A stretch of 64,000 bases of DNA from Sycobia sp. Sy_11 (lineage: Eukaryota; Arthropoda; Insecta; Hymenoptera; Epichrysomallidae): the NCBI GenBank assembly GCA_018907035.1, contig JACCIC010000359.1, positions 117,304 to 181,303 of the forward strand. Reading direction: 5' to 3'. The stretch's first letter is position 1, and each line of letters begins with the position of its first letter. Below, piece by piece: positions 21,024 through 33,344 of the stretch. The notes under the pieces were generated by a model. It ran no database searches. It worked only from the letters and a program-made list of their open reading frames with translations, and was not told the DNA's origin. The position numbers and the translations under genes are program-made.

Positions 21024-23922
21024 ATGATTAATATGATATGATATTCTAACGTAGATTAATAATTTTTCTGATCAGTCTTATATCTTTATAATATAATATA
21101 TAAAAAAAATTATTATGTTGGAATAGTGTGAGAATGAACTAGTAAAAAAGTAATATTTTTTAAAATTAATTACAATTATTTATTATTTTTTGTTATAATT
21201 CAGGTGAATGTTTCGCTCTCCATGTCCACCGTGCCTTGCTTGTGCCGAGTCGTCTACTCGAATATTTTTGTTTGAAATTCGTGAAAAAAATGAAGTCATA
21301 GCCTGATTGAAATTTTAATATGAAAAACAGAGTTCCATATTATAATAAGATCATATATTTCAGTGAATAAGAATGATAATTGCCATTATTGATTTACAAT
21401 ACAATATTATAATTAAAGAAGAAGGAAAATATTAAATAAGTATATGTACTGTGACATTAGAACTAATAGAAAATTGCAGGCATTATCCATAACATTTTTT
21501 CTGTTTTTCAATAGTTTACACTTCCTTATCACATATCTAACATATATATAGTACCAAAATTATTTCTTGTGCACCCCTCCCCTCTATTTCATCAGAATTA
21601 TTTTCATATTTTTCATATCCCACTTGGCTCGTTCAATTTTATGTATGAACATCATATCAAACATTTTATATAAATTATAGGTATAATTTCAATTGTTTCT
21701 CTCAAAATCTAAGGATAATAACCTAATAAATATCATACATACTCTGAAAATTATATCTCATTCAATTTTATAGTTTATTCGATAAATTAAATTTATTATT
21801 GTCTTAATTCTTTATTTATTTATATATTTGTTAAATTAGTTTCCATTTTCAAACATTTTCGAATTTTTAAAATTTTTTTCTCTTATTATTTTATGTTATA
21901 TTCATTGTTTTTTGTTCATAATATATTGTTCATAATGATAAACAATTTTAACTTGAGTAACAAAGATGCGAGTGATATAAAAATTGATTTTACGAGAAAA
22001 CGTCATTTAAAACGTCGTGCAAAACGATTATCGCGGAAACGAGTGGCCGCAAAAAGGTATACGTTCTTCATTCATGATTAAGAAAATAATAAATAATTTT
22101 GATTTGTTTCTGTAAATTTAGTTGAGTAAAATATATAGATTCGTCAGATGTATAGAAAATTAAGAAATTACTTATATATACATCAATATGATTGTTAAAA
22201 TAAAAAAAGCGTTTTGCGTTATTATGCATGAATTAAAAATTGTACTTATGTCGACTGTTCTGAATTAAATTAATAAATATTTTTATTGGTTTTACAGTCT
22301 TGACACAATAAAATATTATACTAATATATTGATAATCAGACTCACCTAGTTTATAATAACTCCCATAGAATTTAAAATACAAATTACTAATAACAAATAA
22401 AATAAAAAATCAGTTCAATTAAAAATTAAAAATAATCCAAATAAAATAATCTATATTCTACGTTAATAAAGAAGGTCCTGATTTCCCCCCAACAGCTTCA
22501 ATTGAAATTTAATTTTCATTTCCGACGTTTCGAGCAGTTCCGGTTCATCTTCAAGAACTAAACTGTAATAATTTTCATTTCTGGTTAACTTTCAAAGACT
22601 AAACTCTAATAATTTAACTCTATTAATTTCTATTTCAGCTTGTACGATGGTGATTATAAATAAGGACTGTCCGACTCTCATTATATTAGTATATTATATT
22701 ATTGTAAAAAAACTGTAAGACCGATAAAATTTTTTATCAATTTACAGCTGAATTCTCTACCTTTTCAGCTGAAGCATTTGGTTCAGATATACTAAATACA
22801 TCTTGGTATTAGATATGCTCAATCCACTCGACACAGCTCCATCTTTATATATGTGCAGATTCAAAATGTGTACTAAATTCACTGCACAATCTCAGCACCA
22901 ATAATTAAATAGTTAATGAAATGAATTATAAACTCATAAAATTCAATAAATCAAGAAAAGAATTCAAATAGCACTGAAAATCGTATTGCCAGCAAAGCAG
23001 CAAAAGAAGCAGCTCTAATACAGCGTAAAAAATAAAATATAATAACGCCGAAAATATACTAATATGAAAAAGAATGGCACTACATGCGATAGAAATATCT
23101 TGCAATAACATATGGATAGAGAAAGAAAACACAAATACAAATAATAAAGACAAAATTTTTTGAGTCAAGTTAAATTTTACAATAATAGTTATTTATTTTT
23201 GAAAGTTCTTAATATTCTAATAACATATCAAACTCGCCTAGTTATTTTGCTTTTCTTAAATATTTTATTATAAATGTATACTTAGTCATTAGTTTTATTT
23301 TTTAAGTAGTTAAAAATTGAATAAATTTTTATTATTTATTAGACCAAATTTCTGAATCTAAAATTTGTCTTCCTACAAAAAGTGATATTTTCGTAACATA
23401 GATGGGGCTATGCCGTGATTTTATCACCAAGCCACGTAGAACCTAAACTCGTTAGTGAATGTATCTTTTTATAAAATGTTCTATGTCATATTAAATTTTA
23501 AATAAAGTAAATATACAAATTGGTTTTTCAACGAAATATTTTTATTCTTTATAGTTATAGTATCATTTTTCATATTGCAATTGAATTTTTGGTCATTCTT
23601 ACTCTTGCAGGTTGAAATTTTAATTGTAATATTTATTGTAGAAACTAAGTAAGCAAAAATGCTAATGAAAAATTAGCTACCACTCTTCGAATATTCAACC
23701 AAAGATCTTTTTAATTATTTAATTATTTAAACTATAATTAAAAAAAATATAAAACATGAAAAATATTAAAATATAAAATATAAACAAATTATGCTCCAAT
23801 GAGCAAAAACATCCGACTAAGTTTAGGTAATCTCCAGGTATCCCCGCTAAAAGGATCGATTGAATTTCAGATAACATTATATCATATTATGTTGCAAAAT
23901 TCAGAAGGGATTTTATATAAGA

Positions 23923-23979
<57 letters not shown>

Positions 23980-24751
23980 AACACTGCATCAGACAAATGA
24001 TGCAATCTTTATTCGAATTTTTTAATATAGAAAGATAAAAACAATTGAAATTTGTTTTCAAATATTATATGATTTTTATTAATTTATTATTTTCCAAAAT
24101 ACGCTTATTTAGAATAAGTAATTTAAAAATAATTTAATATAACAAATAAAATAATCTATTTTAGATAAATGTCAAATAATGATTTGATCATTTTTTTAAA
24201 TTACAAAATTTTATATAAAGAATAGTCTAGGGTGCCTATGTTCCATATAATTAGCATTTTTATATGCTTTACGCGATAGAATTAAGAACGGTTCTGTTCG
24301 ACACAAATTATAGATTACAATTCCAATTTTTTAGTTTATAAATACAGATTTATAAGATAAAATTGTAAAAAAAGTAAATAATATAATAAAAATGTAATTG
24401 TGAATAAAAAAGTGGACGGCATTCGTGAAAAATTCAAATTTATTTAGATAATACGCAAAACTATAAAAATGCAATATTTTTATTTACTACTTACATATTA
24501 TAGCGTTGCAATAACAAAACTAATATTTTATAGCCAATAAAATGAAAATATTGAATTTCTTTGTATCTAATAATTGTACGTGTAAAGAATAACAACTTCA
24601 TCTTCAATAAAATGAAGAAGAAAAATGCCTTAGACTACATTCTTGGTACTAAAAAATAATTCCAAATTTATGTGTAGAAAAAAGGAGTTGTAATGGCTGA
24701 TTTATTGCGCAAGAATATATTAAAAGTAAAATTTCACAGGAATACTGAGAA

Positions 24752-24753
<2 letters not shown>
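21024..24753. other. AT-rich intergenic DNA
   Basis: No recognisable gene over 3.7 kb. A (TA)n tract lies at 23925-23976. A GACGTTTCGAGCAG block at 22524 is noted separately. A partial match to the 10570/30110 repeat lies near 23228. Confidence 0.4.
22522..22556 (-). other. Possible Penelope-type or hammerhead-like motif
   Basis: On the minus strand GAAGATGAAC, a short pairable segment and then CGAAACGTCGG resemble the GAAGATG...CGAAACGTC motif seen in many animal retroelements, some of them Penelope-like with hammerhead ribozymes. The full CTGATGA core is not present, so any ribozyme is decayed or absent. Confidence 0.2.

Positions 24754-24807
<54 letters not shown>
24754..24807. repeat. 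(TA)n microsatellite
   Basis: TA tract at the left edge of the next element. Confidence 0.95.
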
Positions 24808-24810
<3 letters not shown>

Positions 24811-26210
24811 AACAGGGTTCTAGATTACCAAGGTACTAAACATGGCCTTGGTGTATGTCTTCTATTTTACCTTATCCTGTTACTATTAATATAGAAATTA
24901 ATAATTTAAATACTCACCGTCGCCAAAAATCAACTTACCTTGGCCGGAAGTGGTGCATGAAATATTTTTTAATTTAAAAGTAATTATAAATTTATTATAA
25001 ATATTATTAATTATTTCTATATTTATCAATATTTTTTTATTTTTAGTAAGAATTTATTCTTACTGCACAGCCCTCAATTTTATCCATAGCAATCGATTAT
25101 ATAATAATTCCGATTCAGTGTAGTACAATATTTTATTTTTAATTTATTTATAAAAATATAGTTTTATATCAAGAAAACCGCGGATGCGGTAGGATTCAAA
25201 AATCACTTTCAAATATTTATAATCTTATTATATTGTATATGAGGAAATAGAGGATTATTGGTTTGGTAATTATTTTTAATAACTCAAACATTTATAAAAA
25301 GAAAACAATAAATAATTATTGATTATATAAGAAAAATAATTATTTTTAATTATAAAATTTATTATTTTTATAATATGTCTAACTTTGTTTTATAACTCAG
25401 TGGGCACCCGCTATCTCTTGTTTACGCGACTAAATCAAAGAATTCTTTTTGATATTATAAATTATATAAATCAATAGGAATAAATAAAAATATACTTATT
25501 TTCATTTAATATATATTAGTAATGTATATGTTAATATTCGTTGATTCAGTATGCTTGTGTGCATTAACAACACGCACAGTAGCGCCAATGCATATAAGTT
25601 ATTCAATCTAGGTTAGCTTATGTATGTGTGGCTCCCGCTCGAATCCACGCTCACATACACAATCACACACAGTTCGAATCCTAACCGTTATATGATCTAC
25701 AATTAAATTTTAAACAAATTTTAACAAATCAAGTCATCACCGTAGCTAGTTGTTTATTTAACAACTAGCTGGTTTGTATAATTAATTTTAATGCTTGATC
25801 AAACGAAAAATATAAATAACGACTTACTTCTAACTATATTCAAATGCGTTGCGGGCCCGGATCTTCCGTTGCTGTCAAAGACACTTTCGTCTTTTACCTC
25901 TCTTTAAGTGGAAAATATAAGGATGAAATTGTGTCTTTATAATCACCACGATCAGCTAGCTGCAAAAAATCTTCAATCTTTCACAAGACTTCACTTGACG
26001 AGAAATAGAGGTCAGATGATAACAAGCGAAAGTTACTAAGAGCAAGAAATCAAACAAATATCTGTGTCTTCTACTTCACCGTTCGAACAATACTATCTAT
26101 ATCTTTCCTCCACTCCCACATATTTTCTAAATTTCGAAAGAGACTATAACCTATCTTCTATCTCTCTACTTCGCGAACGTACACCAACATTGTATATATC
26201 GGTGCTCGTT

Positions 26211-26213
<3 letters not shown>
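24808..26213. mobile_element. LTR-like element in a (TA)n tract, copy C, 1406 bp
   Basis: It starts TGTAACAGGG and ends CTCGTTACA, with (TA)n directly on both sides. No coding frame. It contains an 11-bp perfect hairpin at 25744-25770 (AGCTAGTTGTT, loop TATTT, AACAACTAGCT). Ends, length and lack of genes suggest a solo LTR. Orientation is uncertain. Confidence 0.5.

Positions 26214-26273
<60 letters not shown>
26214..26273. repeat. (TA)n microsatellite
   Basis: TA tract at the right edge of copy C. Confidence 0.95.
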
Positions 26274-26276
<3 letters not shown>

Positions 26277-27053
26277 TTGTTATAAATAAAAATTAAGAAA
26301 TAAGGAATCCATTGTCATTTTAAGAAAGTCTACGTCAATATATGTACTTTAGAAACAAATAAAATAATGACCAACAAAAGCTGAAAAAATACTTTCAAAA
26401 CTTTCAGAACAGAATCGGAAATTAGCGTTATACATCACCTCGTAAACATCTAATAATTTTGAGTAGGCTGAAATCTAGTAACTACGAACTAAAAATAAGT
26501 GAGCTATTATGTTTATAAAAAAGATAAGTCTTAGAATGAAGAATTTTAATATTGTTATAGTAAAATTAAGAAAAAGGTATAAACTAGGTCCTTCTATTTC
26601 TGTCTAGTAAACAATAATTTTATTTCATATGCAAGTTTTAAATACTATACTGCAAGAAATTAATATTTATGGAATAATATAATATTATGTTATTTATTTG
26701 ATAAAAAATAATTTAATACAATACATAAACTAACAGCTTGAAAGAATTATAAAATAAAAAAGTCTATTGTCTATTGGATTTGGTCATCCTAAAAATTAAG
26801 TATAATATAATAATTAATTTTGCAATTGTTTACATTACACAGATATTATTTAGTATCTAAATTTTCGCAAAAAAAAATTAATTTGGAAATATTATTCGTT
26901 GCTATCTTTATACTTATTTCAATATTCGTAATTAGAGATCCCATTCTATTTATTAATGAAATAATTAATATCATTTAATTTTTTATCATTTTTTTGTAAC
27001 ATTCCATAAACCAAAGTTTCGATATAAACTCAACGTCAAATTTACATGAAATT

Positions 27054-27130
<77 letters not shown>

Positions 27131-27255
27131 CATAAATTAATAAATATTTCCATCGGTCTTACAGTCCAATTAAATAAATTAAAATTAATACATAATAATA
27201 TCAACACATATATATGCATATATCTCTCTTTCTCTCTCTTTCTCTCTCTTACAAT

Positions 27256-27262
<7 letters not shown>
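26274..27262. other. AT-rich intergenic DNA
   Basis: No recognisable gene. A (TA)n tract lies at 27056-27128 and a (TC)n patch at about 27225-27250. Confidence 0.4.

Positions 27263-27304
<42 letters not shown>
27263..27304. repeat. (TA)n microsatellite
   Basis: TA tract at the edge of LTR-like copy B. Confidence 0.95.
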
Positions 27305-27307
<3 letters not shown>

Positions 27308-28385
27308 AACATGTATAGGTTAGTTCACCCTGTACATGCTGATTATTTGAACAAATAGGAAAAAAGGGAGGGAAAAGGGAAAGAGAGAGAGAGAGAGACA
27401 AAGAGAGAGAGAGAGAAAAGGAGAATAAAAATTATTATAATATAGTTAATTATTCTAATAGATATCTTGATAATGGACGGGTTTGAAATCTTTTTGAAAA
27501 TTAGTGTGTGTCCATTATTGTACAAAAGTGATAAATTGATCAATCGACATATTGTTTAGAAGTGAATTTCGAGAAATAATAAAAGTATTGATAATCGGAA
27601 ACTCTTGCTAAATATTCAAAGGGTGCAATAAACCGCCCGGTATTCTAAGCACCAAGCTTTTGCCAGATACATCGTTGGGCTGTTTTGTTTCCATCGTCGA
27701 ATAAAAAAGGTTGGTGAATTTTTCCATACTTATTGTATTTTCGGATTTCAGTAGAGTGTTATTTACCTCTACTCTTTTCTTTAATTTTTTCGATTGATAA
27801 TATTAGATATTATACATTATCTTTAGAACGTGTGAGAGAGACAGAAAGATATAGACATAGAGTAAGAATAGTAAGATGAACAAGCGCGCATACAGTTTTC
27901 TCTAGTAGTACATCTTGTTCTTCGTAAGGTGTCGCTCTTGTTGCTTTATCTCGCTATTATAATTACAAATTTATCTCTCTCACTCTGTGTGAGCGGATTC
28001 GTGCGTTAGTCTATCGCGGGTGCGTATTAGGTAGGGGTAGAATATTATTTATTATAATTTTATTAAATTAAATAAAAATTGAAGTTATTTTCTTAATTAA
28101 TTAAATAAATATATTTTTGATTTTTTTTATTAGTAGTAGAAAATATAGAAATATTCCCTCCCTGTACCTGATAATTAATCCGTTTTTTCCTGGGTTACCA
28201 ATAATTTATCAATATATATTATCACTTATATAATTTCCAGGATAAACAAAAGTAAGTCTGAGGAAGAAATATCCGCAACGAACCTACGGTCCAAAAAGAT
28301 TGTTTAAGCAATTTAATCCGTTCGGGGTTCTTTGCAACTCTGTTAACGGGTACTTTTACCGGATGATTAATAATTAAGTACCCCG

Positions 28386-28390
<5 letters not shown>
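27305..28390 (-). mobile_element. LTR-like element, copy B (inverted partner of 15632-16737)
   Basis: The plus-strand edges are TGTAACATGTATAGG at 27305 and GTACCCCGTTATA ending 28390, with (TA)n on both sides. Sequence and order match copy A in reverse complement. A (GA)n patch near 27383-27417 corresponds to the T/C patch of copy A. Non-coding, about 1.09 kb. Confidence 0.6.

Positions 28391-28424
<34 letters not shown>
28391..28424. repeat. (TA)n microsatellite
   Basis: TA tract at the right edge of copy B. Confidence 0.95.
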
Positions 28425-28429
<5 letters not shown>

Positions 28430-28469
28430 ACTTCTTGTGACAAACGATCGGATACTCCGCTACTTATTT

Positions 28470-29000
28470 CATAAGAATATTATAAAATATAAATTTTGTA
28501 TGGGTAATGTATAATTTACATATATAACATATAGCAGGGCACCGTTTGCATTTCTGCGTATCCTGTTCACTTCACTCTTCACATGAGATAACTCCTGGTC
28601 ATTCTTTATTTGACGCAGTACCTTCGCGTATGTAACTCCTTCATTGGCCTTAATCAAGATGGAATTAGGTCTATTTCGTCCACTAAGCCTGCGTGCACTA
28701 AATAATTCCTTATCTTTGCCTTTGGGCTTCTTGCGCTTGATGGTCTGCCATTGATTTTCTTTGGCCTCAGACTTCCTTGTGGGTACTTCAACTGATTCGT
28801 ATAATACGTTGTCGCGCGGTGATCACCGCCTTCCTCCAGCCGGCACCCAGAGGATGTCACGACAAGTACCGTGTTGTATATTGAAGAACTTGTGCTCAGC
28901 GTAATCCCGTAGTATCTGTGCCGCGTCTACCTTCCCTCATCTCTTCCCACTCGCCTACCGTCGCGCCAAAATGGTCGCGTTTATGCCCCGTGTAGTACAT
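28470..29000 (-). pseudogene. R1-like LINE gag fragment
   Basis: Minus-strand frames at 28654-28860 and 28469-28657 overlap end to end. The second contains IKANEGVTYAKVLRQIKND followed by VNRIRRNANG, typical of the ORF1 (gag) protein of R1-clade non-LTR retrotransposons (compare the YAEVMRSIR-type motif at about 42.8 kb). Only this short part remains, and no zinc knuckle or ORF2 follows. The adjoining 28436-28540 block has a reverse-complement match at 55757-55850, so the 3' boundary is shared with another repeat. Confidence 0.55.
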
Positions 29001-30109
29001 ATAACTTCTCCCTGGCGAAGAACCCGCTCTGGATAAGTCATATAATTTGTTATATGAATATAATGTATATATTAGCTTAAATGTACATATAGTAATAAAG
29101 ATAGTTTATTGTCAATGAATATATTCTGCTTGACGACACGCTGCCCTCCCCCTTCCCCTTCGCATCATCCTCCCCAGCTGCAGAGATGTTCATCAATGCA
29201 CTGTATCGGTGCCACCACAAGGTAAGTATAACCTCCAAAAAGAGGCTATAAGTCGCGTTGATCAGTGTGGGACCCGACAAATTTAAGAACACAATCAACC
29301 CATGCTGCTTGACAGCTAAAGAGAGAGATAGAAGATCAGTGTAAAGCACATTATGTTTCTCTTTTTAAATTTTTTTTCTCCTTTACTCGCTACCGCTTAC
29401 AGTTATTTTCATAAATAGTAATAATTAGTACACACTAATTTCAAAAATATAGTAAGAAAAGAGTATAGAAAATTCTGTTTTTCCTTCCCACCTTGTAAAG
29501 ATATCAATACTTGTAATAATTATATATATAAACTAAAAAGTCAACACTTGTAAATAATTGTAATTTCCTCTCATCATCATAAGTCAATAATTTAGAAATA
29601 AACAATTAAAGTTTTTCTGAATTACAAGTAAAATCTCATTTTCTTTTTCTCAATACCGTGTCCCCCAATATTTAAATATTTACATAAAAATAGCAAGGTA
29701 TAAGCACATTTGTATACCATATAATGTATATACGACAACAGCTTGGGTTCAGGCAATAAGGGCATCTGATTGCCTACTATGACAGTAAGTATCGGACTTT
29801 ACTGGATAAATTGAAGTTTATCAATGGTCCAAGTTGGATTTCTGTCCGTCAAATTTTTCTGAATCTTTCAACAAAACAGTGTTTTACAATTTCTTTGAGG
29901 ACGAAATTGAACTCATAAATCACAATCCTTCAAAAAAATATTATATAATTTGTTCAAATAAATAAATAATATCTTGTCATACATAAGTGTTATCTGTAAT
30001 TCACTCATACTAAATTATAAGTTATATGTACTTATATTTTTGGCTATTCAAATCATATGTAGTTACAAAATTCAAAGTTATGGACCAAATAAGCTTCATT
30101 TATTGATAT
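29001..30109. other. Intergenic, nothing recognised
   Basis: A patch at 29740-29920 has the feel of a decayed coding segment (no stop in one frame over about 100 bases), but I cannot assign it. Confidence 0.35.
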
Positions 30110-30655
30110 AACGGTATAGGCTGTAAAATATTTTTATGCAAAAATTAATTATTAAAAAACAGCATAAGCTTTGTGGTAACGGGCCTGATAAGTTAATACC
30201 TACTTTTTTTAATAATAATAAATTATTAGAAAAAATAGCACAAGAATATTCACCTAAAAAGATCGATGATTCAAGATAATTCAGTCTTATTTATGAGTCC
30301 ACATGAACCAAATGATGTGAAAATAAAGTCAGATATTGGTAAATGAACTCATTACTTTATTAAGCTGAATTTCCGTGAAAAGTATTTATTTATTATTATT
30401 TTTTAGAGTTTTAGATATAATTGTTTAAACTATACATGTCTTATATATAAGGATGTATAAAAAAGTATACGTTAGATATATAGAAAAAAGGATACGTCAG
30501 AATGTATAAAAAAAGCCTTAATATATTATTGAATTTAGAAAAATATTTTATATAAATTTTTTATAAAATACATAGAAGATGTATATACAATTCTTACTAT
30601 GCTAAGACACATTAAACTTGCCTAACTATTTTACTTTTGTTAAAAGTTGTTTTGT
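30110..30655 (-). repeat. Dispersed AT-rich repeat, inverted copy of 10570-11500
   Basis: Reverse-complement matches to 10570-11500 include the CTATTTTACTTTTG, AATTCTTACTATGCTAAG and TACCTACTTTTTTTAAT blocks. The internal segment is shorter than in the partner. Confidence 0.55.
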
Positions 30656-30737
30656 TGCAAATTTTCTTTCTTTTTTAAAAACTTATTATGTAATGAATTT
30701 AATGCACAAATCTACAATGCAGTACAATAATTATATA

Positions 30738-31993
30738 TTAGGTCATCAATCTCCCTTCCGCCTTTTTGCTCTTCATTCAATGCTTTATAAAAAATATTAC
30801 AGTGGTCGGATTTACTTCAAATATGTGCCGTTTTGTTCGAGCATCTAGACAGCAACTTCCTAATACGCCTCTCGTAGAAACCCCTCTCCTTATTTGCGAA
30901 GAACTCGGACAGCCACTTTTCACAAGCCTCTTTTGAGTTCAACTTTACACCACCAAGGGCGTTCGACATGGACAGAAACAGGCAGTAATTACTTGGCGCT
31001 ATGACCGGGCTATATGGTGGATGCAATAAAACCTCCGATCCGAACTCACGTAGCTTCTGTCGAGTCATCAACGAAGTGTGTCGTCTGGTGTTGCCCTGAT
31101 GAAACACTACACCCTTCCTTTTGGCCATTTATGGACGCTTCTAGTCGATAGCCTACTTCAAGCGGTCCCGTTGTTCACAGCAGATGGTCGAATTAAGCGT
31201 TTGGCCATAAGGGAGCAGCTCATAGTCGATGATTCCCTTCCAATCTCACCAAACACACAACAAAACCTTCCTGGCCCTCAATCCTGGCTTGGCCACTGTT
31301 TGGGATCGTTCACCAGTCTCGGACCACGACCGTTTTCGCTTGATATTGTCGTGTGTGTTCGATTTTTCGTCACCAGTCACCATCCGCTTCAAAAACGAGT
31401 TGATTTCGTTCCGTTTCAGCAGCATAATGTAGGCGTTGATTCGGTCCAGAAGTTTTTTGTGCGTCAAATCATGCGGCACCCAAACATCAAGTTTTTTTTG
31501 TATGCAGCATTCTGCAGATGGCTTAAAATGGTTTGGTGGCTAACTCCCATTTCGTGGGCTATGTCACGAGATACCACATGCCGGTCTAACTCGATAAATT
31601 CCATGATTTGATCGGTATTCGTCGTCACAGGTGTTCAGCCGGCTGGCTTATCCATGGTGCCGTTTTGACCGGCTCTGAATCGTCGAAATCATTCCTCTGC
31701 TGTTCGAAGTGATAGCGTACCACCCCCCAAAATACCATTAATCTCACGGAACGTTTCTCTAGCGGATTTGCCTTTCACGAAGGAAAACTTTAAAATAGCG
31801 CCAATTGCGGCGTTTACACGTCTATAACTTTTAAACGCAATATGCAAACTAAGCATGCATAGCGTCATTTGTACGTTATGTCAAGACCTTTCAAACGATG
31901 TATAGTATTGTTCAATACGATTTTTATAGCGCTTTGTACATATCCGCGAAAGTCATAAGACGAATAGGCGGAAGGGAGATATTTAACAACCTA

Positions 31994-31994
<1 letters not shown>
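30738..31994 (-). pseudogene. Near full-length mariner, dead (paralogue of 12127-13149)
   Basis: Ends read inward: TTAGGTCATCAATCTCCC at 30738 (after TA) and TTAGGTTGTTAAATATCTCC from 31994. Coding pieces on the minus strand include a VTGDEKSNTHDN block (31381-31340), KVLLCVW (about 31260), then GVVFHQGNTRRHTSL and HPPYSPVIAPSNYCLF (31120-30960). The triad is broken: Gly stands in place of the second Asp and APSN in place of APSD. Next to the ORF start, the paralogue's ATG segment is missing (31818; a short deletion), so no normal start remains. The length is normal for mariner. Confidence 0.8.

Positions 31995-31996
<2 letters not shown>

Positions 31997-32039
<43 letters not shown>
31997..32039. 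repeat. (TA)n microsatellite
   Basis: TA tract between the mariner and the next LTR-like element. Confidence 0.95.
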
Positions 32040-32040
<1 letters not shown>

Positions 32041-32044
<4 letters not shown>

Positions 32045-33146
32045 ACCGTCCCGACGGTCCCTGCGTTTAAAACCGCGTAAGCGCGAATAAAACAGTCGCG
32101 CTGCCAAAAGGGTGCGCGCGAAGCGAGAGAGAAGCGAAGGCCTTCTTCTCTGTCGAGACACGATGCAAGACTGACGCATTTGTCACTACGTCCGTACGTC
32201 GTCTCAGCTACGTCTTAACCGTCGAGTATAGCCATCCCTGCACTTTGAGTGGCTCGTGCGCTGTAACGCATCAACCAGGAGACGATTCAAAGGACAGAGA
32301 GAACCTCGCGAACACTCTGTTCCAAGCCTCGACGGTTCTCGTCGCAGCTAGTGTTCGCATCGGCAGAGCGAGCAGCCCCTCGACCACCATTATACCACCA
32401 ACACCACCGCAGCCGCGGCCGCCTTCTCGACCGCAGTCGTGTGTGATCTGACACCAGAAAGCCCCTGCTCTCCTCCACTTCCACCACCAACTAGCTGACG
32501 GCCCCGCAGCAGCAGCAGCATCTCCAACGGCCTGCCCGACGGGAGCCGAACAACGTGAGATAGCGGGCCCCGCAACGTCGCCGCCGCCTGCCTGACTGAT
32601 GTCAAGCGGGAGAGAGAGAGAGAGAGAGAGAAAGAGAGCGCGACGGCCACCACGTCCAGCAGCCCGTTCCGGAGGAAGGTCAAGATCGTCCCGCGGTACC
32701 CGACCAAGGCAAGTACTTGACCGCTTAGTGTGCTAGTAAGTAGGTTTGCCGCGTCCGCCGCCGCGCCCACGCCGTGATTAAGTTGACGTTCTAACGTGCT
32801 TGTTCGTCTACGTCCCTATGGTATGTCCCCGTCCTCCGTGTTTAGTCCGATTGTAGTCCGTAATGCCGAAAATAATGCGAATCGAAGTGTCGCGGAATCT
32901 GCGTAGTTTAATAAGTGTCAGAGTGTGTGTGATCCGATAGTGTGTGAGTGAATTGTCGGTGTAACGGGTGTATGTGAGTGTGTGTAAATAAATAAAAGCG
33001 TGAAACGCGTGGTGATCCCCGTAATCTGCTTTCTGTATTTTACTTTTTTTCCTGACGACTTCCCCATTCCGCTATAGGTAGACGCGGAGTATCAGCGCGT
33101 CCAGCAGCACTGCCTTAAGGTAAGTGAACGGCGAGGAAACGCCGTT

Positions 33147-33149
<3 letters not shown>
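32041..33149 (+). mobile_element. GC-rich LTR-like element in a (TA)n tract, copy D, 1109 bp
   Basis: It starts TGTAACCGTCC and ends ACGCCGTTACA, with (TA)n on both sides. It is strikingly GC-rich against its surroundings. AATAAATAAA near 32986 could be a poly(A) signal. GGTAAGTGAACGG about 30 bases from the right end is a good splice-donor match, as expected at the end of U5 in some LTR retroelements. A (GA)n patch lies near 32610. The open frames (for example 32390-32770) are of low complexity and resemble no known protein. A plus-strand solo LTR is the likely reading. Confidence 0.55.

Positions 33150-33184
<35 letters not shown>
33150..33184. repeat. (TA)n microsatellite
   Basis: TA tract at the right edge of copy D. 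Confidence 0.95.
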
Positions 33185-33189
<5 letters not shown>

Positions 33190-33344
33190 TCTGCTATCTT
33201 TCATCATACACAGGACATCTGACTATTTCAATGATCTGTTTTTTGATTTCCTTATTTAATATTTTATATTAAGTTTTTAGAAAATACATATAAGATTTAT
33301 AAGTAGTAAATTTCTTAATATGCTAGGCACATATATTATTCTTG

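Noticed and set aside
10570..31994. One giant palindrome spanning 10.5-31 kb
   Set aside because: The inverted pairs have different centres (about 19.4, 20.6 and 22.0 kb), and the two mariners at 12 and 31 kb are in the same orientation. Independent insertions explain it better.
32390..32770. 126-residue minus-strand frame in the GC-rich element
   Set aside because: Low-complexity Ala/Val/Ser composition from GC-rich non-coding LTR-like DNA; no domain seen.
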